Of a stretch of 64,000 nucleotides of DNA, positions 1 to 12,170 are shown one piece after another. The DNA comes from Dichetophora obliterata (Eukaryota > Arthropoda > Insecta > Diptera > Sciomyzidae). Positions within the stretch are counted from its first letter, which is position 1; every line of letters starts with the position of its first letter. Location: NCBI GenBank assembly GCA_963920525.1, contig OY986437.1, positions 62,691,830 through 62,755,829 on the forward strand, in the 5' to 3' direction. The notes beneath the pieces were generated by a model. That model saw only the letters and a list, made by a program, of their open reading frames with translations. It did no database searches and was not told the origin of the DNA. Position numbers and translations under genes: made by a program.

Positions 1-270
1 AATTGCCGTGCGTAAAACGGGATTTTCTGTTTGCGCAGCGGATAACGTCGAATTTGGTTCTGTACGGCTTTGATGGCTTGTGCTGTTTTCACAGGGCGCA
101 GATTGCCGGACTTCGGACGTTCGATTAAATTGCTGGTTTCCTTGAATATCTTCACCGTATGTTACACAAAAATTGGCGTAGATTTAGTATCCGAAAGATT
201 TTACCTTTTTGGTAGCCGCATTTTTGCAAGCCAATTACAACAACATGACTTTCTTACGAGTCCAACTCCA
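1..270 (-). pseudogene. mariner/IS630-type transposase, N-terminal fragment (runs off the left edge)
   Basis: Read on the minus strand, this segment encodes a helix-turn-helix style N-terminus of an IS630-Tc1-mariner transposase. The stretch containing TVKIFKETSNLIERPKSG is followed by a run containing AIKAVQNQIRRYPLRKQK, the usual linker between the two DNA-binding helices in this superfamily. A stop lies just upstream of TVKIF, and the preceding helix (around LQKCGYQKGKIFRILNL) is in another frame, so the gene is frameshifted. The catalytic DDE/D domain would lie beyond base 1. The superfamily is recognised from the protein pattern; the family is not determined. An open plus-strand frame over the same bases is a shadow. 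Confidence 0.6.
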
Positions 271-1460
271 TGATGATAAGCAAATAAGACCGAAAACTTG
301 TAGCGCGCTTATGTAGCATAAATGCCATTTGTCAAATAGCCATCAACTCAAAGTGGATGCATTCAATGATTATCGAGAACGATTTTGTTTAATTCGTGTA
401 TGAAAACATTTGCAACTACAAGGTATAAACAGTTTTCCAAGATTTTGTATGCGATATGAGTAATTTTCTGTGTATATTTTATTTTTAGATATAAGATCAT
501 ACTTTTCATACTTTAATTTTAAAAATGTCATATTTAACTCATATAATACTTTTAAAAATGTTGGCTTTGTGGTTGTAATCTAAAGTTAGTGTCAAACTTC
601 TGCAGAATTCCTTCTTTATTTGTCCTCATAAAATTTTACAACTTACTTTGACTTCTTTTTAGTTTGTTACTAATTTTTTATTTTTCTATGTTTTACATTA
701 GTTTTCATGTCTCTAAATAATAAAAATAGATGAAACCAAATATAATGAGGCATGATTTAAAAACAACAGTTTTCAAGGTAAATAAATCGTTTCTATTAGC
801 ACATGTCAAATAAGGCTTAACCTGAACAGTTGTTACTAAATTCTTCCTACTTGTACTCATAAATTTTTGTTCGAAATTCAACTCGAGGTAAAAATAATTT
901 GTTTTAAATGCACTTACAAGATAAGCTTATGAAAAAATATATAGTTTGACAAAATTGACTTAATCAACATAAGATTACACACAAAAAAAAATAGTATTTT
1001 TACAATATTTTCATTAGAGGAATGTATCGCTTTAAAATGCAAACGGAAGCGCTAAGCTTTGAAGACTCATCTGATTTCTATGAATATTATTCCAATAAAT
1101 TTTATTGTTTATTTTTGTTTTTTTTCAAGAGACTTTGACGTTAATGATGATGATGTGAGGAACTTCAAGTCAATACAAATTGTTTCTCAGACATAAATTT
1201 AACTATTTGAGGGTCAATTGCAGCAGCTGTAAAGGCTGTATTTCGAGAACAGCCTGATTGAATTGACAGACTTGCAAATTTCGCGATTGCTTTAATATTT
1301 GTTCAATAATTCTTGGAGTTAATGAAATTTGAGTAAGATGGAAGAGATAACGGAAGTCATTTTTGCACATTATTATCAAAAGAGTCTTAGGTAAGTGATA
1401 TCGAGTAAGAGTGCTTCGATTTTTTTTTTGTACTTAACTGAATTCTACTTAATTCAACTG
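271..1460. other. AT-rich DNA without recognisable gene
   Basis: I see no coding frame, RNA gene or clear inverted repeat here. It is AT-rich with short homopolymer runs. Confidence 0.5.
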
Positions 1461-1844
1461 GCGGCCTCGATAGTCTAGTGGTAGCGCGCTTGACTGTCGC
1501 TCAGAGGTCTCAGGTTCGAATTCTAGCCGGGCCATGGTCCTACGCTTTAACCTTTCTTTCCTTATTTCTAATCAAAAGCAACTTTAAGACACATCAATTT
1601 ACGACGAAAAGTTGTAGTTGGTGGTGGTAGGAAAGTTTGTGAAGCGGAACGCTTAGTAACTTGATTTGACTGAGGTCAAGGCAGCATAACACTTGCTTCA
1701 GATTTAATATCACATGTTTCTACAGCTTCTGCCACATTAAAACATCCTAAACAAAAGTTCCACTTGATTACTCCCTTCTTCCATTCTGTGGTATCACAAC
1801 GGACCAATAATTTGGTCTAAGTGGGCTGGTCTAACCTAACCTAA
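1461..1844 (+). mobile_element. tRNA-derived SINE-like element with tRNA-Asp-like head
   Basis: The first ~73 bases look like a tRNA. They hold an A-box (TAGTCTAGTGG), an anticodon loop reading CTGTCGC (GTC, aspartate) on a short stem, and a B-box (GGTTCGAATTC). The acceptor and T stems contain mismatches, so this is a tRNA-like promoter head rather than a functional tRNA. Some 250 bases later comes the block 'tggtctaagtgggctggtct' followed by taacctaacctaa, which resembles the 3' tails of fly tRNA-derived SINEs. Calling the whole span one SINE is inference; the head alone is well supported. No target duplication was identified. Confidence 0.5.
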
Positions 1845-2045
1845 AGCCCGTATGATACTTCATTGTTTTGCCATATTTTTATTAATTGACAATGAAACTA
1901 GAGCAGTTGAAAAAGTGCTAAAGCTTAAATGCAAGAAGTGTGAGTGTGTACGCATATAGCAACGGTGGGCAAATGTGGCTCATTGAGCCGCATGCAGCTC
2001 TTTTTTGAATAAATGCCGCTCTTTTTTCATTTTGATACTTCAAAA

Positions 2046-2464
2046 TCTATATAATAAAAATCAAATGTCGTTCGTTGGTAATTGCATCAGTTGAGAACGG
2101 CTGAACCGATTTGGATAATTTTTTTTTTAAAATGTTCGTAATAGTCCAACTTAGGTTTTTACAGAAAGAAAAATTGACCACGCCCACTTTGCGCCCACTT
2201 TTTTGATTTATCTAAAATCGGAAAACGGCTGGACCGATTTGGATAATTTTTTTTTTAATGTTCATAGTAATCCAATTTAAGTTTTGTCGGAAAGAAAAAT
2301 TGACCACGCCCCTTTTTGCGCCCACTTTTTTCAATTTATCTAAAATCGGAAAACGGCTGGACCGATTTGGATAATTTTTTTTTCAAATGTTCGTAGTAAT
2401 CTAATTTAAGTGTTTACTGAAAGAAAAATTGACCACGCCCACTTTTGCGCCCACTGTTTTGATA
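2046..2464 (+). mobile_element. Helitron-like 5' end fragment with ~128-bp internal repeats
   Basis: The segment starts after an A with TCTATATAATAAA, a TC start like that of Helitrons. It holds three tandem units of about 128 bp, each with 'ggctg(a/g)accgatttgg' and a 'gaccacgcccacttt' block. It directly abuts a second TCTATATATATAAA start at 2465, so it looks like a truncated element in a head-to-tail array. Confidence 0.5.
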
Positions 2465-4307
2465 TCTATATATATAAAATTAAGTGGCAAAACTTCCTGT
2501 TCGCATACTCCTCCTAGACGGCTTGCCCGATTTCAATGAAATTTTCAGGGGTGATTGGGGTCTGTGTGGAGGGTGCACATAAGAAATTGCATGTGTGTAT
2601 CTTTGCAGGTTTTGTACCATACCCCCTTTTGTCGCCCACAAATCAATAAAAATGCTGTATTTAAGACGGTTTTGGTCGTATGAAATTAAAATTTGGTAAA
2701 TAAGTTCGTATGATAACTATAATTAACTTTGAAAAAATGGGCGTGGTCACAATTCATCTACGCCTACTTTAAAGAAAATATCAAAATACTTCGAAACCAT
2801 TGGTCCGATTGAGCTCAAATTTTGTAAGTACGCTTTGCTTTGAGTACGAGATGGTTTAAGGGGCAATGCCACACCCCCTTTTACCTCCAATAACAATAAA
2901 AAATTGTTGTTATCGAATAGCTTTAGTTAGAGTTATGGGTCGCACAGCTTAGAAATTCGGTATTCGACCACAATTTAGACGTACCGTTTCTGTGATGAAA
3001 TTTTATGGGAGTGGACAAGGGGGAGGGGTACCTCCGATACAACCCAAATTTGTGATATCAAATAGCTTTGAAGTTATAGGAATTCATCTTTGGAATTCAG
3101 TTTTTGACCTCAATTTACACATGCAGTTTCAATGGTTTTATTTTATGGGCGTTGGACAGGGAGGCGTGACATCTCCCTTACAACCCAAATTTGCGATATC
3201 GTATTGCTTTGAAGTTATAGGTTGACAGCGTAAGAATTCGGTATTCGACCTAAATTTATACATGCATTTTCAATACTTACATTTTGTCGTCGTAGGGCAA
3301 AGGGGAGTGGCACTTCCCATACAACCCAACTTTGTGCTATCAAATAGTTTTAGAGTTATAAGTCGTACAACGCCGAAATTCAGTATTCGACCTCAATATA
3401 CACATGCAGTTTCATTGATTCAATCTATGTTCATTGGTAAGAGGGGCGTGGCACCTCCCATTTAACGTAAATTTGCGATATTGAATATCAGCGTCAGAAT
3501 TCAGTATTCGGCCCCAATTTATACATGCAGTTTCATTAATTACATTTTATGGGCGTACGACAAGGGGGCGTGAAACCTCCTATTTAACCCAAATTAGAGA
3601 TATCAAATAGCATTGGGGTTATAGGTCTCACAGCTTTGGAATTCAGTATTGGACCTCAATGTTCACATGCAGTTTCATTGATTACATTTTATGAGCGTTG
3701 ATCAAGGGGGAGTGGCACCTCCCATACAACGAAAATTTGTGATATCGAATAGCTTTGGAGTTCAAGGTCGCACAGCGTCGGAACTCAGTATTCGACCAAA
3801 ATTTACGCTTGCAGATTTACTGATAAAATTTTTTAGAGTTTGTCGGGGGGGCGTGACACCTCCAATTTAACCCAAATTTGCGATATCGAATAGATTTGGA
3901 GTTATAGGTAACTCAGCCTCAAAATTCAGTATTCGACCTCAATGTACTCATGCAGTTTCATTGCTAAAATTTTATGGGCGTAGGGAAAAGGAGAGTGGCA
4001 CCTCCCATACAATCAAAATTTGTGCTATCGAATAGTTTTGGAGTTATATGTCGCACAGTTTTGGAATTCGGTATTCGACCTCCAAGTAGACATCCAGTTT
4101 AATTGATTACATTCTATTAGCGGTGATGAAGAGAGAGTGGCACTTCCTATACAACCCAAATTTGTTATATCGAATAGCTTTGTGGATATAGGTCGCACAG
4201 TCTCAGAATTCAGTATTTGACCTCAATTTAGACATGCTGTTTAACTGATAACATTTTATGGGCGTTTGAATAGGGAGAGTGGCAGCAACGCGCCGGGTTT
4301 CAGCTAG
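2465..4307 (+). mobile_element. Helitron-like non-autonomous element
   Basis: It starts TCTATATATATAAAATT after an A and ends GGGTTTCAGCTAG before a T. This TC...CTAG pattern in an A|T target, without inverted repeats or target duplication, is what Helitrons show. A GC-rich stretch (gcaacgcgccggg) precedes the CTAG end, as expected for the subterminal hairpin, though the hairpin is imperfect. No RepHel frame is present. The interior from about 2950 is a ~141-bp tandem array. Two inverse-strand relatives lie at 7993-10470 and 15332-17539. Confidence 0.55.
2950..4290 (+). repeat. ~141-bp tandem repeat array inside the Helitron-like element
   Basis: The phrase 'aattc(a/g)gtattcgacctcaat' recurs at about 2952, 3094, 3235, 3376, 3496, 3639, 3782, 3923, 4065 and 4206. 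Spacing is 141-143 bp with one shortened unit of 120. Each unit also carries 'gggcgt...gtggcacctcccat' and 'caacccaaatttgcgatatc'. Short open frames in this array arise from the repeat. Confidence 0.85.
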
Positions 4308-4775
4308 TATATATATATAAAAAAAAAAAATTATATATGTCTCGTCAAATTCCATGGAATTTTATGTTGTTCTGTAGTTCTGTTCTGTAACTTTTCTCAT
4401 TGCTTTCGAAGGAATTCGATAGCCGAAGTGTTTCTGTAAGCTAAAATATGCGACTCGAATCGAGTGAAGTTATCACTATGTTTTTACTTAATGAGAAAAA
4501 TATATGCTTGTTGTGAGTAATATTGCTGGAGCACCTGGATTGTAAGTAGCTGAAAAAAATCTAAAGAAGAAGAATTTGGTTAATCTCTAACCAAAAATAT
4601 AAGTTTTTTACAATAATGTTACTTTGCTTTACAATATTTTGTTTCAAGCCGCAGTTTTGTGTAGGACATATTTTACCATACAATTATTTTTAAAAATAAA
4701 ATATATTTGATGAACTATGCGGATAACTACGGTTTAAAGCTAAATTAAGATAAAGGTATTACAAATAAAGCACAA

Positions 4776-4913
4776 TGGACCTTAGTAATAAACATTTTAA
4801 AGCCGGCTCTAAATTAAGTGTGAGCTTTTCTGACATTATTTCTATAGAATTTGTTGTCAAAAAGCTTGCACTAAATTTAGAGTCGACTCTAAAATGTTTA
4901 TTACTGAGGTCCA
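4776..4913. mobile_element. 138-bp hairpin MITE (TGGACCT termini)
   Basis: The left end TGGACCTTAGTAATAAACAT is matched in inverse at the right end (TGGACCTCAGTAATAAACAT on the minus strand). Pairing continues imperfectly through 'ctctaaatt' to the middle, leaving almost no loop. No coding capacity. The target duplication is unclear. Confidence 0.7.
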
Positions 4914-5290
4914 ATGTATTTTTGTTGAGTTTCTTAGTTTATTAATTTCTAAAAGCAGCACATATATAATTGTGCAGAAAGTGCTCTACCATTAATTTTA
5001 CTTTCATGTGTTCCCCCTCGCTTGTATATCTTTTTCATCACGGACCACTATTTACTCGCTTATCAGTTACAGAAACACTGGTTTTCGTCAAAGTGAGCAT
5101 TTTGAAATGAAATACTGTGACGTTAGAAAAAATGACCATTTGTCGCAATGGTTACAGAAACGAGCTACTACTTTGTTCTTTAAATTCAAATTCCAAGGAA
5201 TTCCATGTTGATTTATCGTTGTTTGACCAACGATTTGACGAAAAATTTGACAATGTGTACTCAGTTTTTCTTTCATGAACGTTTTCTTTA

Positions 5291-5413
5291 GGGGTGTTCA
5301 CATTTCAAAACGCTCATCAAATCGTTTGTCAAATACAATAGAACAACGTTTTCCATGGAATTCCCACGTTGTTCTATTGGATTTAACAAACGATTTGATG
5401 AGTGTGAACAGGG
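5291..5413. mobile_element. 123-bp near-perfect hairpin MITE
   Basis: Arms reading GTTCACA...CTCATCAAATCGTTTGT face each other around a central ttccatggaattcc. The same catgg-centred motif recurs near 4350 and 5199, suggesting relatives nearby. The superfamily is unknown. Confidence 0.7.
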
Positions 5414-5749
5414 AATTTAATTGTGGTTTACTTTTTCTCCATGAAACAATTACAAGGTTTTAAATATCGTTTTCATTTTGTTTAAAAACTTGATATGACT
5501 TTTTTTTTTGTTATTAGTGTGCAGATACAGATCATGTATATTAATTATGATTTTTTTTTCATAATAATACCTTAATTTATTCATTTGTTTTTTTGTCTCT
5601 ATTGAAGTACGTTGTGGCTGTTTAGAAGGTTTTGAAAATCTGAATGTGGCTCTTATTGGCCTCACTCGTGTCCACCCCTGGCATAAAGTATGAATTTGAG
5701 AAAAGAATGCACGGTGCAAGAATGAACAGCAATTTTAATGTATTGTTCT

Positions 5750-5994
5750 CATTGGCGTCGGAAGCGGGGGGGCAAGGGGGGCAGTTGCCCCCGCACTTTT
5801 TTAGCTAGATAAACAATTTAAAAGGAAAAGTTATTCAAAATATCAGTTTTTTTTACAACGATAATATTTTTGTATTATATATTTTCCTCTTCTTTCTCTC
5901 TTCTTCATGTTTCATGTGAAGAAATTTTGGTGAACTTTTTTTGCACCACCATTTGTACTGCCCCCCCAGATGAAATTCGCTTCCGACGCGCTTG
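5750..5994. mobile_element. 245-bp hAT MITE
   Basis: The termini are CATTGGCGTCGGAAGCGGGG on the left and, read inward from the right, CAAGCGCGTCGGAAGCGAAT. The element is flanked by a perfect 8-bp duplication ATTGTTCT (5742-5749 and 5995-6002), as expected of hAT elements. Both ends and much of the interior match the larger hAT element at 40390-42631. That one encodes a hAT C-terminal dimerisation domain and is a plausible relative of the transposase source. Confidence 0.85.
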
Positions 5995-6002
5995 ATTGTT
6001 CT

Positions 6003-7992
6003 TGACGTTTCTCTCAATTCGTCACTCGTTAAGATTCGATCAAATATTAAATGTCAAAAATGAGTTTGATCTCTTTCTTCAGCAGCCAATAAGAATAGAG
6101 AGATAAGATAGTTACGTTGCTGAGATGTAAAAAATTGGCACGATGTATAGCACACGCGCCACTTGTTTTCAGATTTGGAGAAGTTTTGAAGATGTCGCTT
6201 ATGGAAAATTTTATTAACTCTAACAAAACTTCAAAAAACATTAATTCAATTTAAGTTTAAAATACTTAAAGTGGTTTTTTCTTTCAGAAAAAGTTGCTTT
6301 CGTCAAAACTTTAACATATTATTAACATAAAAGTGATCGGAATGACATCGGGAAGAGATAAGAAAGAGGCAGTATAGAATTAAAAAAAATTTCAATTTAA
6401 TCCCAAAATATCCACTTCATTTAAGGAATGCATTTTTTTCCCTTTATTGAAAAAACTATTATGTCTCTTTGTATAATCAAATTGTCAAAAAAAATCTCGT
6501 CTCTGAGTACACCATTGTCTGATTCCCTGACAATAGAAATTCGGGTGTTAGTCTCTACGTTTTACGTAATATTTTAATATACAGCAGCTGATGTGGTATT
6601 TCCTAACATATATCATAAATAGTTTATCTCTCTTTATCGTTAGTAGTAAAAGCAGCATGCTTTTGCTTATCATTAAACAGCAATTTTAATTCAATCAATA
6701 AGCATTGAAATTAAAATTAGATTCGACGTAATTGCAAATTAATCACGTTGAGCATATCGTAGCTTAACGTAAACTCAAGTTCTTAGCCAGTCATGATTAG
6801 ATGATGCTAATATTGATGATGCAGTAAATATAAGTAGATACTTTTGTTCCCAATCACTACCTGATGATGAAGTCAGTCAGCAAATATTATGCTAATAACT
6901 TGATTTCTGTTCATCCAGCTGCTGGTGATTTTTTTTAAACTATGCTTAACACTGTCTGTCTGTTTGTATTTAAGAGAATAACATGATGTTTTTTTTTGCT
7001 TTTGACCTTGTACCTTGACACTGAATTTAGTTGCTAAGGTTTGATCAATTAACGCAAATTTCTAGTCAGGCGTTACCAACAATTGTTTAATGCTTCGTTT
7101 ATTTAATTAGTTAAATAACTTTATTTCATACAAATTTGCATACAATATCACACAACTAACTAGAGGTATTCATGTTTTGTTGTGAATTCTGTGAGTTTTT
7201 TAAATCGAATCAAACGTTCGTCTATATTTAAATGTTTCGTCAGTAACTTGGTTTTTATTTTTTTTAAAAGCACTTCAACTTTTATTTAATACAACGCAGT
7301 ATCAGCTGATTTTTGTCTAAAATACTTCATTATCATATTTTTATTATCTTTGCATTCTATTACTCTACGTTTTATAGTTAAGCTCAAATTAAATTAATAT
7401 TCATGTTGTACTTCTTGTTTTTTCCTTCCTCTTCTTCTGCTTCATCTTCTTCTCCATATTCTTCAGTCCTAATCTAGTTAAAGTAGTTTGTTTATAATGT
7501 AATTCAAATGTTGTTGAAACTGACACTTCAAGGTCAATGGTTTATACACCAAACAGCTGGCATCAGCTGATTATTTTTTGATATTAAAAACAAAATATTT
7601 GGATTATGTAATTATCTGTTATGCTTGCTTTTTTTTCTAATCATGATATACAACAATGTAATAATATTGACCAAATAAAAATATCTCACAAACTTCAAAA
7701 ATTAAGAACAATAAGCAGTCTATGAACTTGAAAAATCTTTTTAAATACGCAATATAAGCTAGTTCTTAACCTTAATTTGATTAACTTTTTTAGTCTAACA
7801 TGGACAATGATGAAGATAATTCTTATTATATTTGTATTTGTTGATTCTGCTTACATTTTGCCACTCGCAACTTAGTATCTTTTGTTTGACCTTTTAATGA
7901 AATATGCTCGAACATACCTGCAAATAAAAAAAGATCCCTATTAAAACGATGTGTCATTTTGTTTTTTATTCAGCTTCAATATTTATAAAATA
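6003..7992. other. AT-rich DNA without recognisable gene
   Basis: No convincing coding frame, RNA gene or terminal repeat was seen. Several 'cagctgat' words occur but form no array. Confidence 0.45.
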
Positions 7993-10470
7993 CTAGCTGA
8001 ACCCGATGTGCTTCGCTACCCCCTCGTTTAAAATAAAATTAAAAGTATTTATATATTTACAAAAATTTATTTATTTAATTTAATTATTGCAATGCTTCGC
8101 CTCTTTTTTTGTTGTAAACCAATTAGAATTCAGCGCTGAATCGCATGTAATTTGCTTCATGCTCCCCTTTTTTATTTTTAGACCAATCAAAAAGCAGCAA
8201 TTACACAATCAGCTGTTTCGCAGTCTGTTGTGGGAGAATGAGAATGGGGTTACCCCACTCTCTATTTTAATTAACACGTATTATAAAATCAGCTGTTTTG
8301 AAGACAGTGGTAGAAGAAAGAGAATTGAGCTACCCCACTATTTTAATGAATATGTATTTTAATGATTTTAATGACATGATTTGTGGTATAGCCGTTAATA
8401 AACGTAGTAAAAAAGTAGGTGCAGAAGTGTGCATGGTCGAAAAATATTATCATGTAATAAGTATTCCTGAGTCAAAGCTGAACGCTGTGAAAATTTAAGA
8501 TCGGTTATCAGGTCCAGCCTCCAATATATCGCAAACAAAGGGGCGTGCTCCGCCCACTTTTCTTTTGGTACGTATTTCTATTCATGCTAATACCATATAT
8601 AGCAAATACTGCCGCCGTTGGTCAAAAAATGCCCAAGATATGACGATTTTAAAATTTGGGTTATATGGGCGAGGCCACGCCCCTTCGTCCACTCACAACT
8701 TTATATAGTCAAGAATTTATTATTTCGTAAGAATATCCTATTGTGAAAATTTAATGATGATCGGTCCAGTAGTTAAGACTATATTGCGATTATTAATTTT
8801 CCTAAAAAGGGGCGTGGTCCCACCCACTTTTCTCCTGGTACGTATTCCTAACTATGCCAATACCATATGTACCAAATAGCATCAACGTAGGTCAAAAAAT
8901 GCCCAAAATATGGCGATTTAAATTTTTAGGTTATATGGGCAGTGCCACGCCCCTTTGTCAAACAAAAACTTCATATAGCCTTTTATTCTTTCCAGATTCA
9001 TAGTAAAATGCTGTGAAAGTTTCAGGAAGATCGGTCCAAGGGTTTGACCTCCTATAAAGCACAAACAAACAAACAAACAGACAGACATTCATTTTTATAT
9101 ATATAGATTGAAAGCAGATTTATTATAATTAAAGTAAAATGGGGCGAAAAAGGGGGATTTGGTAATAAAAAATCTATGGCTACCTTACCTGTAGATAAAA
9201 ACTATATAAAACTTTAGGTAAATACATATTACAAAAAAAGTATTTTGTATAGCAAACATTGTTAGTGGTATAAGTAAGTATCTGAATTAAAAAAGGGGGC
9301 GGTGAAGTGGGCGTGGTTCATAGTAATATAGCGACGTTAACAGTATTAAGAGCAATATACTACCAAATAAAAAATAATCCGTTGGAAGGAACAAATTTGT
9401 ACAGAGAACAAAAAGTTTAAAACTTAAATTTGGCGTGAAAAGGGGCGTAAAAGGGGGCGTGGCGTAAGAAATGTTTATTTCTACCTCGCCTGGAGTATAA
9501 TGTGTATACAATTTGAAGTAAATCTGTTAAAAACTATATGGGAGCCATTACATAATTTTAAAAAAGTGGGCGTAAAAGTGGGCGTGGTCGAAAAAGTACC
9601 CTATTAATCATGCCAGAGTCCCAGTTAATTGCTGTGAAATTTTCAGTAAGATCGGTCCAGAGGTTTGGTCTCCTATAAGGTACAAACAAACAAATAAACA
9701 AACACACATTCCATTTTATATATAGCTTAAACCCGGCGCGTTGCTGCCGCGGCCCCGTTGCCAAACGCGAATAAAATGTTATCAGTGAAATTGTATGTGT
9801 AAATTGTGGTCGAATACTCAATTCCATGGCTGTGCGACCTATAACTCAAAAGCTGTAGAATTTCTCAAATTTTGGTTGCATGGGAGGTGACACGCCCCCT
9901 TGTCCAACGCCATACAAAGTTATCAGTAAAACTGCATGTGTAAATTGAGTTCGAATGCTGAATTCCGAGGCTTTGTTTGTTTTGTTTGATTGACTCAAAA
10001 GCTATTCGATATCGCAAATTTGGGTTGTATAAGAGGTGCCACGCCCCTTTGTCCAACTCCCATAAAATTTTATCAGTAAAACGCCACGTGTAAATTGTGG
10101 TCGAATTTCGAATTCCAAGGATGTGCGGCCTATAACTCCAAAGCTATTCGATATCTCAAATTTGGGTTGTATGGGAGGTGCCACGCCCCCTTGTCCAACT
10201 CTCACAAAATTTTATCTGCGAAGCGGCACGTGTAAATTGTCGAATACCGAATTCCGAGGCTAAGCGGCTTATAACTCCAAAGATATTCGATATCGCAAAT
10301 TTGGGTTGTATGGGAGGTGCCACGCCCACTGTTAGTAGGAGGTTGAATTATACTTTACGACCTATTCTCATACCTACAAAATATACATACAAAATTTCAT
10401 GAAAATCGGTCGAGCCGTTTCGGAGGAGTTCGATTACGTACCCCGTGACAGAAGAATTTTATATATTAGA
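7993..10470 (-). mobile_element. Helitron-like composite, copy A
   Basis: On the plus strand it runs A|CTAGCTGAACCC...TATATTAGA|T, that is TC...CTAG on the minus strand within an A/T target. It looks like three head-to-tail modules: about 7993-9107, ending cattcatttttatatatatagA; 9108-9723, ending tttatatatag; and 9724-10470. The first two end in poly-purine blocks of caaa repeats, and the last carries ~135-bp repeats related to the 2950-4290 array. A second copy at 15332-17539 is nearly identical but lacks about 275 bp near 9293-9568. Small open frames are repeat-derived. The Helitron assignment is inference from the ends. Confidence 0.55.
9730..10345 (-). repeat. ~135-bp tandem repeats in Helitron-like copy A
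   Basis: About four to five units share 'ataactc(c)aaagctattcgatatc', 'ttgggttgtatgggaggtg(c/a)cacgcccc' and 'gtccaac...cataaaattttatcag'. They are the inverse complement of the 141-bp unit seen at 2950-4290. Confidence 0.75.
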
Positions 10471-10772
10471 TTAAAAAATATGTGTTTTGAATTATTTTAT
10501 GAATACAATAAAAAAAAAAAAACTTTAAAATTTGATATTTTAATATTCATCAAAATCATACTGATTAGCCATAAATGGATTTTGTACCCCTTTCAAAATG
10601 TTTTAAAAAATTTTTTGAACCAACCACAAATTAATTCAGTGAATTTTATGTGTTTTAGTGTTACACGCAATTAAGAAATTTAATCATTTTCACACGCACA
10701 CATACAAGCGATGATTGTACATACCATAAAGAGACAACTGCGCCTAGTTGTAGGCAATAGCAATAATAATAG

Positions 10773-10913
10773 GTCTGTTCCCGTACTCGATTCAAGTAAC
10801 TTGAAGTTGCTAGAAAGCGTTATTTTACAAATTATTCTAGAGAGAGAAGAATAACATGCAAAATGTTACTCTCTATTCTTTTACAATTACTTGAAGTTAG
10901 TACGGGAACAGAC
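10773..10913. mobile_element. 141-bp hairpin MITE (GTCTGTTCCCGTACT termini)
   Basis: Perfect 15-base terminal inverted repeats GTCTGTTCCCGTACT, then imperfect pairing through 'ttcaagtaa'. Both flanks are ATA-rich, so the target duplication is ambiguous. No coding capacity. Confidence 0.75.
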
Positions 10914-11527
10914 ATAATATTATATTAGGGGCACTTTACTTTTATGCGTGTAGCGTAAATTTGAACTAATCAATTTAGACTTTAGCAACAGCAGTCTGAT
11001 ATTATGACCTTGTATTACCTTAGCTAGTCTTTAAATAAATTAAGATAATAAGTGACAAACTTTGTGCTAAATTTAAGTGTATCTAAACCTTGTTTAACTG
11101 TATGCAAGAGAAATTTAAAAAATTATTATTAGCACATGCAGGATCCTTCAACACTTTTAGCATACTTAAAAAGGGTTTCTTAAATCTCGGCTATTTTGTT
11201 CCAATATTAAATTAGCGTAGAATAGAATTTTCAGTTTTTGCTTTTTTGAAATTAACCACAGTCAAGAAGTTTGTTCTTTAAACAAAAAAAAGTTTGTAAA
11301 TATTTTTTGTTATAGAACCCTTTTTTTCAATACCAAGATATTAAAAACAACTTTTATATTTTAATTAAAATATTTAAGCCAATATAAGTTCACAAATAAA
11401 TTCTGAATAGTAATAGTAAAATTTCAAGGTTTCGGATAGTTTTAAACAGATCTTCACATAATAAGTATAACTACCATTGAATATTTTCTGCATAAAAATG
11501 AGGCTTGTCAAGTTCTGAAACTCTGCA

Positions 11528-11585
11528 GAAACGGGACTTCTTTCCATTTCCATAGCTTTGATAATTTCATGCAGTCCCGTTTCTA
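11528..11585. repeat. short inverted repeat
   Basis: GAAACGGGACT and its complement AGTCCCGTTTC are separated by about 35 bases. It may be a small hairpin or the core of an old MITE. The surrounding 10914-11640 is otherwise AT-rich and featureless. Confidence 0.5.
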
Positions 11586-11639
11586 GGGAACAGCGGAAGC
11601 ATACTAAGCATGCTGAAACTCACTTATTGAAGATTTATA

Positions 11640-12170
11640 AAATTTTGAAACTGACGAAAACTTTCAACGCAAACTTTCGACAGTGACAGAGATTCGGAAA
11701 AGACAGAGATACGAAACCTGTGCGTAGAGGACGGCTGGAAAAATAGACCCTGAAGAAGATTCACTCTTATCATTATTTAATAAGTGCTTTGACGTTGTTA
11801 TCAATCAGTTGAAAGCACGCTTTAAACTGGACTTTAAATCATTGCAACCATTTTCAAAACCTTTCGAACTAACGAAAAAATGGGATATTCTATTAGCAAA
11901 ATCATTCTTCGAAAGGCAAAAAATTTAAACTAAAAGCCAAAACATGTTTTTTTTGGCAAACTTTTAGTGATTTCGAAATCGTTTTTTCAAATGTGATACC
12001 TATGCTATGATAGAAGATATTGAGACAATTGGCTGCAGTACAGCTGTGGTAGCTGAAGCTTCCTTTTCTGCATTGTCGTGAGTTGGAACAATTAATCGCT
12101 TTTGAGTCGGATGAAGTACGAAGAGCTTAAAAAGATTTTAGGGCTTCCTTCTAACTTTATTTATTATCAA
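11640..12170 (+). pseudogene. decayed hAT-type transposase C-terminal remnant
   Basis: Broken plus-strand frames read like the C-terminal half of ZMYM1-like hAT transposases: a segment containing SLLSLFNKCFDVVINQLKAR and, later, AVVAEASFSALS, which resembles the hATC dimerisation motif ERSFSALRR. Several stops and frame changes lie between them. No terminal repeats or target duplication were found, so this is an old fragment. Confidence is limited because the match is from memory of the family pattern. Confidence 0.4.

Noticed and set aside
1461..1533. Functional tRNA-Asp gene
   Set aside because: The A-box, B-box and GTC loop are present, but the acceptor and T stems have mismatches, so a SINE head or pseudo-tRNA is more likely.
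1830..1844. Telomeric CCTAA repeat
   Set aside because: Only about two units, at the position expected for a SINE tail.
8087..8498. Open frames repeated at 15426-15689
   Set aside because: They lie in the Helitron-like repeat and show no domain; repetition reflects the mobile element, not conserved coding.
9558..10402. Several short frames with 'RPQFT' and 'FGVIGR' motifs on the minus strand, repeated at 16627-17471
   Set aside because: They are translations of the ~141-bp tandem repeat inside the Helitron-like elements.
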